A stretch of DNA of 64,000 nucleotides from Chiua virens (Eukaryota; Basidiomycota; Agaricomycetes; Boletales; Boletaceae): contig JAHNUO010000022.1 in the NCBI GenBank assembly GCA_019787685.1, positions 1-64,000 of the forward strand, written 5' to 3'. The position numbers were made by a program, and so were the translations under genes. The notes under the pieces are model-generated. The model was given only the letters and a program-made list of their open reading frames with translations, did no database searches and was not told the origin of the DNA. Positions 11,708 through 22,324 of the stretch are shown one piece after another. How positions within the stretch are numbered: position 1 is the first letter of the stretch; every line of letters starts with the position of its first letter.

Positions 11708-12854
11708 ATGCAGCAACCTACCTGCACGAGACTACGTGTGCGGTACGCCACCGTTCAGGCATTTATGGTAGAAAATAAAAATTGATACCCACCTCTCGTA
11801 ACAGATCGCCTCAAGATGCCCAGGTCATATTCCACGCGGTGGCAGAAGGTGTGCTACCAATGGTCACCAGACGCTTGGATGCAGAAGAAAGAAGAACGAT
11901 CGCATCGGGCAGTGTCTTTGTCTGGGAAGAGCGCGGTCCCAACCCAGAGGCAACAGGGGTGAGTCCCGTGGGTTATATTCCTATCCACTCTCGTTTCTCA
12001 TACTGGGGTCGTAGCTGGGCATTGAAAGATGGACAGATGGTAAAAGGCAAGCCGTTGTCCCACGAGTGCACGATCCCTACCTTATCGTTTTCGAGTAGAT
12101 GGGGTCCTAGCCGCGTGCGAGACGTGAGCTCATTTCTACATGTCTCTCGAGGCACAATAACTCAGGACTGTCTAGGAATTCCTGTTTTATCAAGAGAAAG
12201 ATCCCGATCCGGTCGACGTAGAGGTGAACTCAGATTCAGATACCACGTTCGTCTACGATCTTTTGCCTGCTACTGAGTTGGCTTATCGTGTTTCAGTCTC
12301 GGTTCTGGATCTCGTCCCCGCAATAACACTCGTCCGGAACCCGCTCGTTCCCCGCTCGTTAAACAAACATATTCTGTATATGTCGACACCTCGCGGGGGC
12401 GTCGGAAATGGCATCTAAGTGCGTCGATTGCTCAAGTTTCGCCCTCTTACGCTGACAGCTCCTCATAGTTGCATACTTCACCGCCGATACGGCTGATGAC
12501 CTGCGAACGGTCTCAGAAATACCTGAGCTCGCTAACCTTGAGGTTCCGCCCGGGAGATACAGAAGCGCCCGTCATAATCCAGCTCGGAATCGCGCGCACA
12601 GAGAGGAACAAGCAAACCAAGCCTCGACTCATCGAGAATTCGCTCCGTACCCCTCGCCTACACGCTCGCTAAATACAGTTTACCCCACGGGATCACATCC
12701 TCTGCCGGGTGGTAATGGTCCGTACGGTCCAGCGATCTTGGAAGGAACGGGCCAAAAGCTTGCGCCACTCGTCTACCTTCAAAACCTTCCACCACCTCGG
12801 AGGCATCCAGTGGATGAAGAAATACTTATGACCCTTTACCCTAGCTTGACTTGA
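11708..12854 (+). CDS. WOPR-domain (Gti1/Pac2) regulator, copy 1
   Basis: Seven exons (11708-11742, 11805-11958, 12015-12046, 12099-12123, 12176-12246, 12297-12418, 12469-12854) add up to 825 bases, giving 274 residues with no frame break. The family includes Wor1, Ryp1, Gti1 and Pac2, fungal DNA-binding proteins that control morphological switches and nutrient responses. The first WOPR block runs from VRSPQDAQVIFHAV through LPMVTRRLDAEERR, SGSVFVWEERG and ERWTDGKRWGPSRVRD to EFLFYQEKD. The second block is VKQTYSVYVDTSRGRRKWHL followed by AYFTADTADDLRTVSEIP. The tail is short, about 100 residues. The third intron (12047-12098) works only with a GC donor, AG/GCAAGC, and restores the conserved DGKRWGPS. 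Copy 2 follows 2 kb downstream. Confidence 0.9.
12047..12098 (+). other. GC-AG intron in WOPR copy 1
   Basis: This 52-base intron has donor AG/GCAAGC and acceptor GTAG. A GT donor in reach would break the frame, whereas the GC donor gives TDGKRWGPSRVRD, which matches the family and copy 2 (TEGRRWSPSRVRD). Confidence 0.75.
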
Positions 12855-14829
12855 TTCCCCCCATTTTGTGACCATGAATTGCTATCCTCATTGCTATGCT
12901 GTCTCAAACTGCTCACCGGAATCTTGCTTAATCTGTTTTCTTTGCTTTCTCTTCTTGGAGCACTGCATTCACTAGACAGGATGTGGAACAATGTACGATT
13001 GTGTATTCTTACTGGAACTCGATGTTGGCACGTCAGTTCATTGCTCTACCACCCCCTTGGCCACCGAGGAGGCCAAACTGAGGCCCGGCTGAATTAGCCC
13101 GGCCAGAGACAGTAAAGTTGGCGATTTGCCACTCGTTTATGGTCGTCATGTGGGACCACCTCTGGCATGCCATCGTGTGCCAACACCGGCCTAGCCTGTG
13201 TGCTGCCGATGATACTCCGATACGATCGAGAACGAGGTCGAGAATGCTGACTCAGGCCAATTCCCTGCAAAGACAAGCGCATTCCAACGCCACTACGGGT
13301 CTGCCTCCCCCAACACGCCTTGAGGGAGGATATTCAGGTGAGCTAAAAGGCGCCCGTAACGCCGGGACGGGTTTCCAAAATGAAAAGTAGAGGTGCACGA
13401 AATCAAAGTTTGGGCCTCAGAACGTTACGATATGCAGTTATTGGCAGCCTGACGACGCCCCATCCACATAGAGGTAGTTCTGCCCTTGGAGCATGATGGG
13501 GAACACACCTTGTTCTGGAAGGGCAAGAAGAATTGGACCGGAATAGACACGTTCGAGAACGACATTAGGATCCTACAAATGGAGGCGAGGCACTACATGG
13601 AAGGATCAAGGGAAAAGCAGTTGGCCCGATTGGTGTGCCGTGCTGAGCGTAGCTATGATACGAACGTGTTGTGATGTGTTGTGATTGACCGGCATGGGAA
13701 AGTGAGATTCTGATTATTACAGCGGTCAGGAGATGTCGCAACAGTCGAGTCAAATGGGGATAAAGTCGGTTTGCGGAGAAGAATGTGGCATTAATGATCC
13801 CATTGCAAGGATTCCTGGATTGAGCGAGGGCCAGGAAAACGCCGTTCGCGAGGTGCCGAGGAGCACGTGAAACGAGGGTACAGCACACCGACGCTTGTGT
13901 TGATACGTGTGCTGTGAAGCGCAACTTGAAAGGGGCGTATGGCATGAGCGTGGAGGGCCAAAGGAGTCATCATGACGTGTAAAGGGGGCGCAAGGGAAGT
14001 TTTGTTGAGTAAGAGACGGAAATTTGATTGAGAATTAGCGTAGTTAGCCGTTTTAACAGGGGATCGCTCAAAGACGGGGCCGGGGAGGGCTTGTGAAGTA
14101 CCTGCACGTCATGTGGAACGTGTCCATGGCAAGTGGCGCACCGAAAACCGCGGGGGTCACATCGGAATGCGGGTGAGTTGTGCCGGTGGGACTAGAAGGG
14201 GGACGGCAGGATCACTGACGTTGAACCGTTCAAGTTGTGGTTGTACCTAGATGTAAGGAGTAATCTGATAAGTACAAAAAGATTTCATGTGGATCTTCAA
14301 TCCTGAAGTTGTATTCTGGCCGGTGATCGCGGGACTTTCCATGGCACGTTCGGCATGTTGACCGATCTGCAGGGTGAGGACGAAGAAGGGGTGGGTCCGA
14401 TGATATATGAAGGGCGGGGCCGGAGTATGCCGCGCGCGGTGGTGAGGACACGACCAAGAGAGGTGGATACCCTCTCGAGCGGACTATCCGCAAAGAAATA
14501 AATGTATATTTTCTGCGTGCCATACAGAATGGTGTGATTTAAGTTGCAATAAAGTGATAGAGTTTCGGACGGTAATCGAGATTGACGACCAGCCTTTTGG
14601 GTCAAATGCACCAATAAGGTTGGAGTTGGCGCGGTAATTATCATAGTATCACCCTTTCCGTTGACAGTTTTCTGATAAAATCTTGTCCTTGGTGCAGAAA
14701 ATAGTTTAATTAATTACCAAATTGAATTACCAAATAGCCTCCTCCTCGCCCAGATCTCGGACAGAATATATACTCCTTCACTCTCCCTTCCCTCCCTGTC
14801 TTCCCTCCCATTCTCCTACTGAACCCCAA
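12855..14829. other. Intergenic between the two WOPR genes
   Basis: Nearly 2 kb without a gene I can support. Open frames of 60-126 codons occur on both strands (for example 13486-13674 and 13565-13945), but none has a recognisable domain or a splice pattern. I looked for a third WOPR remnant and saw none. The final 120 bases are rich in C/T and probably belong to the leader of WOPR copy 2. Confidence 0.5.
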
Positions 14830-16336
14830 ATGCAACAGAAACCAACTTGCACCAATGTTCGTATCCGCTCTACTCGTGATGCCCACAAGATTTTCTATGC
14901 TGTCCAACGCCGCCTACTCCCCATGATCACCCGGCGACTGGACGCGGACGAGCGCCTTGCTTTGCGTTCAGGTTGTGTCTACGCCTGGGAGGAAAGAGGC
15001 CCGCATACTGAGATCACTGGACTCGGCATCGAGCGATTCACCGAAGGTCGGCGTTGGAGCCCCTCCCGCGTGCGAGACGTACGGTTTTGCTTCCGTTTCG
15101 TTAACAAATAGTGTTGCTCATGTTTGTAATGGCAGGAATTTCTCTTTTACTACGAAAAGTACACGCCACCTGCAGACGCAGGTCACTCGGGGTAATTATA
15201 CGCGCGTAACTATTCTGCAGTACCCTCACTTGGATTGATTCAGCGCTTCCGATAAGCAACCCCGGGACTGGGACCCATTAGTAAAGCAAACATACTCCGT
15301 TTGGGTCGATACAGAAAAAGGTCGCCGGAAATGGCACCTGAGTAAGTTTTTAACCATCCGTCTGTCGTGCCTCTTATCCTGATCAAGAATAGCGGCTTAT
15401 TTCACACAAGCTACCGTTGACCAACTTGGTACTATTGATGATATTCCTGGCGTCGCCGAACTTGTAGTGCCAGAGGGGACCTTTCAGAGCACCCGTGTCA
15501 GCAAGAATCGTAAGCCAGATGATTCGCGAGCCCGTTCAGATGTCTTTAAAGTACCTTCCTCCGTAACGCGAACATACGCTCCATTCCCTACCGCATACCC
15601 TGCTCAGTCTACCCCTTACCCAGGGCCGTCCCACCCAACATTCACCCAGGAACCTTACCGAGTCAGCCCACAGGCTTCCCACCCTCCTGCGTTTCGTCAT
15701 TCTTCTGAAATTCCGCAGTACTCAGTGCCTCCCCCACTTCCGCCTCTCGGTACCCTTCATACCTTACCTCCGTTGAGATCTGAAGTCGACGACGTCGAGT
15801 ACAAATACCGTCGCCCATCTTTACCAGCCATCCCGGATTATCAAGCCAATGCTCCTGGCAGAGACCGGAGAATCGCTTTTGATCAGGATCGGTCGGTTGA
15901 GTATTCGTCGATGATCAATCCCGTCTCCCTTTCCCGTCCTACTCCACCGCTTGACTCACCTGTCGAGGATAGAGGTTCCGCTTGTGCATATGCCAACTCT
16001 CTACGGGAACCTACGTCGAATTTTGTTCGACCCATTGGCGAAGTATTTCAGCAGCTTCCTGACGGTGCCAGCCAGGATGACAACGCCTTCGCATACAGTT
16101 CTCACGCAACCATCCAAAATAGCTATTCTCAGATTTCTCTTCCACCACCCGCTCAACTTTTTCCCTCTGATCCCCCAACTCAGCTCTATGCGGTGAGGCC
16201 ATCGGAAGATGCTGCTGGTTCCATCGGACCTTCTAGAGTGGATCTTGCACCACTTCATTCTTTGCAACGGCGCCCGTACCGCAGAGATCCTGTCGATGAT
16301 AGGGTTCTGCGATCATTGGGTCCTCGGTCGGGGTGA
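14830..16336 (+). CDS. WOPR-domain (Gti1/Pac2) regulator, copy 2
   Basis: Four exons (14830-15078, 15136-15191, 15244-15341, 15393-16336) sum to 1347 bases, 448 residues, in one consistent frame. The N-terminal block contains IRSTRDAHKIFYAV, LPMITRRLDADERL, SGCVYAWEERG, FTEGRRWSPSRVRD and EFLFYYEKY. The second block is VKQTYSVWVDTEKGRRKWHL then AYFTQATVDQLGTIDDIP. A Pro/Ser/Tyr-rich, low-complexity tail of about 250 residues follows, likely disordered and used for activation or partner binding as in other Wor1-type proteins. It is a clear paralogue of copy 1 but lacks three of its introns. Expected role: nuclear transcription regulator of development or host interaction. The exact target genes are unknown. 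Confidence 0.92.
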
Positions 16337-19053
16337 CTATTTCCGGATTTTTATCCCGTACAGCGGTGATAAACTATATTGCTATTAGCCTGCAAAGCGG
16401 TCTCGCTTGGCATCATAACGCGCGCCCGCAATAGAAAAGTAAAAAATCATATATGCATGTAGATCAGTCCCTCTGGATCAGGTTGAGCTGGGTCACACTG
16501 CAGGTAACCTGACTTCTGGATACCTCCCCATTCGATAGGAGGGCATTGTATGTTTTTTCCGTGTACTCTATTCACACTAAATGCTTCTTGTGTTCCGTGA
16601 ACATAAACATTGCTATGCATTTGGTTTGATTGTAGATAAGCGGATACAATAAAAATGGAAAACCTTCTGAACGTTCTTTCCTGCGCTGTGTACGTTGACT
16701 CCCAGTACAGCTAAATTCAGGTCCGTTATCACAACATCTTACTACTTCAGTATGTAAGGGCCAGGACAGACGTGACCGCGGATAAACGACAACGTAGTCA
16801 CCCACACTCTAAAATTTTTTCGTCAAAACTTTTTCGCGTAAGTAGTGCATGGTCGTCAAAACCACTAATTTTTCAGGACAACTACTTAAGGGGGAAGTCT
16901 TAAGGGTCTTCATTCACTAATGTGATATTCCAGGCAATCCTTTCGGTCCCTTTTGACCGTGACCTACATCCATTTCATCGATGCGGCTTACGCCAGCCAG
17001 CCAAACCCACCCATTTGAAATCAATGGGGATGGCCCATCATCAAGTCTCAGACGCATGGGCGAAGCGCAATTCTCAATGACTCACCGCTCCCTCGGTAAG
17101 CCGGCACCCGTTTCGTCTCGCGTGGCATCAAAGGGGGGAACCCTTCGCCTGAGAATAGTCAAGGTGAACATAATGCTTACTCTATGCTATAAGGGCACAA
17201 CTCGGGAACGCAAAGCGTTTGTCTACCAGATCCTGCATGAGAACCCTGCTTGCCTCAAGGTTCTGGGCCTACCGAACATGGCAATTATTCTTGACCACAT
17301 GTCAACAAAGTTCTCCCACCTTAGCAACCTCCGCTCTGGGTTGGCTGATCGGCTGACCAGAGACCATGCTTCCACATTCAACGGCGGAGAACCCCCAACC
17401 TTGTTTTCTTTTGAGTCTATGAGTCAAGTACCCTCGATACGAAGCGTGGGTGGAGATCTTCTCTCCGTTCTATCTGCAGACGCGAGCTCTAAAGGGACTT
17501 GTGCGGATCATTCCGGACATCAAGCGCACCAAAGGGAGGCGCAAACGTGAAGGACAACTTTGTGCGGTCGGCAGTTAACTCTATGCAGGTGGAATGCGAC
17601 GTCTAGGCCCAACCCACTTTTGACCCCCAAGTAAAGTTTCATCGATCGGATCCTGACTCGTTCTCGTGTACCCGACTGCTGGGATCAATTGACACTAGGC
17701 CCTCGGACATGTTCGCGGGCGCAAGTTGATCGATCGTAGTTCCTTCTCGGAACTGGTCGCGGAAGAAAAAGGCAGTGTCCTTCCCAGCCATAGAGCTCGT
17801 CAAACGGTTGTCCCCATTCGAAAGACCCCTATAAGCAAGATAAAAGATCCAACGAACGGGATGGCTTCCGCCATCCGGAACGACTCGAAGGCTGGTTGGT
17901 GCCACGCGATACGATAATGCACGACAGGCCCAGGCGGTCCTCCCCGATTTTCATATTGACCGTGCCCTTCACACGAGGTGTTTGCGAGGCAGTCTGGACC
18001 CACAGCTCCAGACATGACACGGGAGCGAAGGGGAACCGGTCAGTGGATAGACGACCGTCGACAGCGAGGGACTTGTGCCCCAATCGTTCACAATGCATGT
18101 TGCCCCCTTTTTTCTCACCTGTTTTTCATACGCCTATCGGTTGCGAGGATGAAACAGGGGTCACCGTACTTCCTGTTCCACGACGCGTCCCAATAATTTA
18201 TTCATTAAATCAGCGAGGGTTCTGACATTTTTTCCCGTCATCTTATCCGCGTTTCCGCTGATCAGCAAGTTATGGTGATGCAGATCGCCGCAGTTCCGTC
18301 GGATAGCTAGGCGCGGGGCCCAAACGAGTGAAACAACCATCCTGAAAAAAGAACAAAAGGAAAGAAATTCCGCTGCGTAGCGCCGGGAATTACGCCTGCA
18401 TAAGCAAAGGCCAACCATCTCGTTGACCCATGCGTCGTATGCTTGTCTTTCAGGCGTTCGTGTGCTTTCTAGATCAACAAAATGCTACTAGTAATCATTC
18501 ACCCACGTGGGAGGTCTCGCGGAGGGTGTGACTTGGACTCGGAGATGCGAAGTGTTTCACTGGGCACGGCGCCTACAACAGAGAACACTCGAGGCGATGT
18601 AGCGACGTTCCATGTTTCGAGGGCCATTTTTTTGAAATTGGTAGCGTCCCGCGACGGTGGGGGTAGTGAGTGGGACGATTTAATCACCGTTATTTCCCTC
18701 GAGATTCGAGAAGCCCCACAGATGTTTCAGTCTGTCATCGAAGCATGGCGGAGAGCCTCACAAAGGGGCGGCATGTCCATGTCCATAGAGATGACTTGGA
18801 GTCCCAGGAACTGACATTTCCACGCGAGGAAGGTGAATTCCCGGGGATTAACGTCACATTGGACCGAAAATGAAGCCGCTATCCACCAGAGCATCCCCTC
18901 GGACTTTCGCTGCATGAAGGCTGCATGGTATTGCTATTATACACGCTAGGTGACGGTCTCACGGAAGAGGGATGACTTAAATGTGCAGAGTATGTGGTAA
19001 TATGCAATGCAGACAATCTAACGAGCGTGGTCACGGTGATTCGGAAAACACGA
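16337..19053. other. Gene-poor stretch of about 2.7 kb
   Basis: No recognisable protein, RNA gene or mobile element. The region holds one longer ATG-started open frame (16981-17550, listed separately) and several short ones on both strands without domains. The left part is the 3' flank of WOPR copy 2 and the right part the 3' flank of TFIIA. Confidence 0.45.
16981..17550 (+). CDS. Hypothetical ORF, 189 codons, unassigned
   Basis: A single uninterrupted ATG-started frame of 189 codons. I do not recognise a domain. The middle (near KAFVYQILHENPACLKVLGLPN) looks protein-like, but the flanks do not. No introns are obvious, unlike nearly all genes in this window, and no neighbouring gene suggests a role. 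It may be a fortuitous open frame or a fragment of a larger decayed gene. Confidence 0.25.
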   Translation: MRLTPASQTHPFEINGDGPSSSLRRMGEAQFSMTHRSLGKPAPVSSRVASKGGTLRLRIVKVNIMLTLCYKGTTRERKAFVYQILHENPACLKVLGLPNMAIILDHMSTKFSHLSNLRSGLADRLTRDHASTFNGGEPPTLFSFESMSQVPSIRSVGGDLLSVLSADASSKGTCADHSGHQAHQREAQT

Positions 19054-20273
19054 CTACCATTCGAATTCACTGTGTGAAAATTGTGAGATAATGCATCCAA
19101 ACGTACTCAATGTTCTTACCCCGTACACTTGGCGAATAGGTAATCTTTACCATTGATATGAATCATACCGTCCTTCAGGATGCACTTCCACTTGTTTTTT
19201 ACTCGTCCGACCTGCACGACTGCAGTGAGACCACAGATATGACATAGTGTGTGAATGAACCTTATCGTAAGTGCAGAACACGATGTCCGTGTCTCCTTGA
19301 CCCCCTTCTTCCGCGTCCTCTTCGCCCTCCGTGTCAGAGTCATCCAAGTCGCTGTTTATTGCTTCGTCACCTGCTTGGGACGTACTGGACAGCTGTGAGG
19401 GTTGAGGTAATGACGGATGCGAAGTGCGAGGTGCATATGATTGACTCGGCGGAGGGGATGGCGATTCTGAATCAGAGGAGGGCCCATCGACTTGAGGAAT
19501 TTGCTGCCCTGCCGAACGCACTGTCCTGTGCCGCAGGCTGGGAGGGATTCCCGGTTTGATTAGACTGAGCGGGCTGCTGGGGCGTCGCCGTCACCGTTGA
19601 AGCGGGAGTAGTGGGTTGCGGGGCCGAGGCCGTGGTGGTCTGGACGAGAGGGACATATGGTCGCGGGGCCGCCGGGGTGCGTGCAAGATGCGGTGGATGA
19701 GGGGGGAAAGATAACACGCCTTGTTGACCTCCCGGATATACTGGTGGTTTCATCCCATTTAGCTGGGGCCCAGGTAGAGGGGGTAACGCGTAAGGCGGCA
19801 TTCCTGGAGGACCACCTAGGATGTACCGACTATCTACTGGTTCGGTCTTCACCTGCGTTGATTGTTGTTGTGGCGCGGGCACATAGGGGTTATGTGCAGG
19901 TGCATAGTGAGGATGATGTGGCATCATATGCATCGGATGAGGCGGGTAAACAGGATGGTGCTGAGCAGCTTGCTGTGGCTGCGGCTCAAACTCAGCAACG
20001 TGAGATGCAATAACTTTGCTTTGCCATTTCTACGAAGTGGTAGTGGTCAAATTTTCGATCAAACGGTTGACGATAAATCAATAACCACTCACATGTTGCA
20101 AGTCGGCTAGAACATCTTCGTTAACGCCGTACTCGTCGAATTCGGGCTTAATGGCAGCAATAACTTCGTCTATAACAGCGCGGTAGATGGAAGGCTCAAA
20201 AATTCCTCTGTTACCCGACTGGACTACTACAACCAAGGTCGGGTGAGCAGCTCACCACAATTTTATTTGACAT
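19054..20273 (-). CDS. TOA1: TFIIA large subunit
   Basis: This is the alpha/beta precursor of transcription factor IIA, which stabilises TBP on TATA promoters. Exon 1 encodes only MSNKIV (from 20273). Exon 2 gives the N-terminal helical domain NRGIFEPSIYRAVIDEVI then IKPEFDEYGVNEDVLADLQH, and exon 3 starts KWQSKVIASHVAEF. A Gln/Pro-rich linker of about 170 residues with QVKTEPVD follows, then an acidic stretch and the C-terminal beta-barrel (TYDKVGRVKNKWKCILKDGM, HINGKDYLFAKCTG). A last exon of only 16 bases (19054-19069) completes the family ending GEFEW; without it the protein would stop at a splice donor. Within the linker, near 19495-19505, the frame moves by one base in a ggg run before QIPQVDG. 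All conserved domains are otherwise intact. Confidence 0.93.
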
Positions 20274-21087
20274 TGTGAACGACGCCGACGATGCCAGGTA
20301 CAGCGAGTGGAGATGGTGGAAGGCAGAGAAGGTGCTTTTATACTTCAATGGCTAACAGAACAAGCTTACAAATTCAAACTCAGCAGGCCATCAAGTTGTG
20401 TTTCCCACGCACAGACCAGATGTCTTCGATACTAACCTTATGGACTACTCAATGCAAGAAGTTCAATTCAATGGTTATGGATCATGCGAACACCTCAGTC
20501 TAGTATCTTCACATAATGCATACCCTCAATATCAAGCGAACAACCATACCGCCCATAAAGTTTAGTATCTCGATCATCATATTTGCAATATCCGGAAACG
20601 TTGACAGTTGAAGCGGTTGAATTACAAACGGACCATCATGGACCTTACCTTGCTTTGTGGGGTTTGGCGGGCGACTGTAACCCCGCCCTCGGCGAAATCA
20701 CTAGCAGTGCTCTAAATGAGCGGCTTATATCCGATAGTCAGCGGTCGTCGAGTCCCTGCAATCTTTCTTGACATAAGAATGTTACGACAATCTGAATCTT
20801 TCCACTCTACTTCCTCTCTGGAGGGTATCCATCGCGCAAGCATAACCGAATAGTATCGTCCCTGTGGTGGGATTCTACACGGCTTTACCACATGTCTACC
20901 ACGTCTATATCTCGGGATATCATAGTGCCACTTGCTATTGTGCGTTCGCCGCCACTTAAAGCCCGGTGATAGACAGTCCTGCAAGTTGCGATCATGGAAC
21001 ATATCCTGCGTCATTCAAAGTAGGTTGTGCTTGTGCCCGGGTCGATTCCATAGTTGATGATACCCTCCTACCAGATCGAACACTGCG
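20274..21087. other. Divergent region TFIIA / solute-binding-type gene
   Basis: About 800 bases between the TFIIA start and the first certain codons of the plus-strand gene. The missing 5' exon of that gene must lie in or near this stretch. Candidate ATGs are at 20891, 20994 and 21057, but I could not tie one to a convincing splice join. Confidence 0.4.
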
Positions 21088-22243
21088 TTGAAGGTTCCTG
21101 ATGGGCTCCTCGTAGGATCAGGAGTTTGTATCGCGGGTGCGTCCATCCAACCGCAAGCTGAGTATGATGGTGGGCTGGGCGGAAAAGAAATCCGGCTGCG
21201 AATTGCCAACGGGGGAGCTGGCCAATCTGGTCTCATCTGCGCGTGGGCTAATGCCTTCATTCAGTACTGTCACCAACAACGCATCGCACCTTTCAAAGTT
21301 TGTCTTTGTTCGTCCGATTGTCTTGTGGCTCAGATAAATTGCTCAATTAGGTTGGATGGTATCTTGGGGATACCACTGAAAGCCTCGGATTTCTCGCTGC
21401 AGGGGAAGTCGACGTTGCAGTCACCTACAACAATGCTGCAGAACAGCAAGCATGTAAGACTGGTTCTGCAGTGGACAGAGTGTACGGTTTTCGTGTAGGT
21501 GTCATCCTCCATATTATACTATATAAAACTTATATACATACATACCGTCAACCCAGGACCATTTTTTTCTTGTAGGCCCGACATCGGATCCGGCAGATCT
21601 CAAAAGCTGTGGGGATGATGTGCTTGCAATGATCAACCGGATCGTAGATCAAGGAAACAAAGACTTAGTGGTATGTATCACCTTCCTTTGGGACGAGATG
21701 GCCTCGTACCGAGGGACCTCAGGTGCCACCAACTGATCGGGAGCCTGTCCGTTTTCTCTCCCGTTTTGACAAGAGTGCGACGAACATCAAAGAGAGCGAA
21801 TTGTTCTGCGCGATTGGCCAGGTGAGTTTCTTGTTTGATCTCTTGACACGCGAGTAATTGGCTGCTAGGTCCCATGGGCTCTGGCATACTCAAGATGGTA
21901 CCACCAGTACCCACGTTTCCCGCTTCAGGCACTGAGGGCGGCGTCCGTCTTGAGCGAGTATACTCTAACCGACAAAGGTACATGGTTATCCTCGCCAAAG
22001 GAGGTCACATCTACCTTGACTATTTTCGCCCAAGGCGGGGATACCGATCCAAATGACCCACTATTGAATCCCGCGCACGTCCTCTTAGGGGCCAATGCGG
22101 ACCCCGCGAACCAAGTGATATGGAAAAAATTTATGGAGTGGGTGAAGCTGCCGGATGGGGGACAGAAGGTCATCAGAGAATTCAAGAAGCCGCCTGGTCC
22201 GGAAGGGATAAGACTGTACTCTGAGGCACCAACCGACGTGTAG
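21088..22243 (+). CDS. Oxyanion (tungstate-type) solute-binding-fold protein
   Basis: The product has the type II periplasmic-binding-protein fold of the TupA/molybdate family, found in some fungi as stand-alone proteins. Visible blocks are RLRIANGGAGQSGLI followed by AWANAFIQYC, then VGWYLGDTTESLGFLAAGEV with DVAVTYNNAAEQQA, RVYGFRDHFFLVGPTSDPAD, and FDKSATNIKESELFCAIGQ. It continues through VPWALAYSRWYHQYPRFPL and SEYTLTDKGTWLSS to a C-terminal helix ending at 22243. Exons join cleanly at GTTTGT..TTAG, GTAGGT..CCAG, GTATGT..TCAG and GTGAGT..CTAG. The first coding exon is not resolved: the frame is open from 21061 but has no ATG, so a signal peptide cannot be judged. No ABC transporter partner is nearby. 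Confidence 0.8.
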
Positions 22244-22324
22244 CTAAGATTTATGTAGCACAAATAAGCGTCAACAAAACTGGCTTGTCTACTTCCCTCG
22301 AGAGTGCTACTGCGTTGACCAAGG

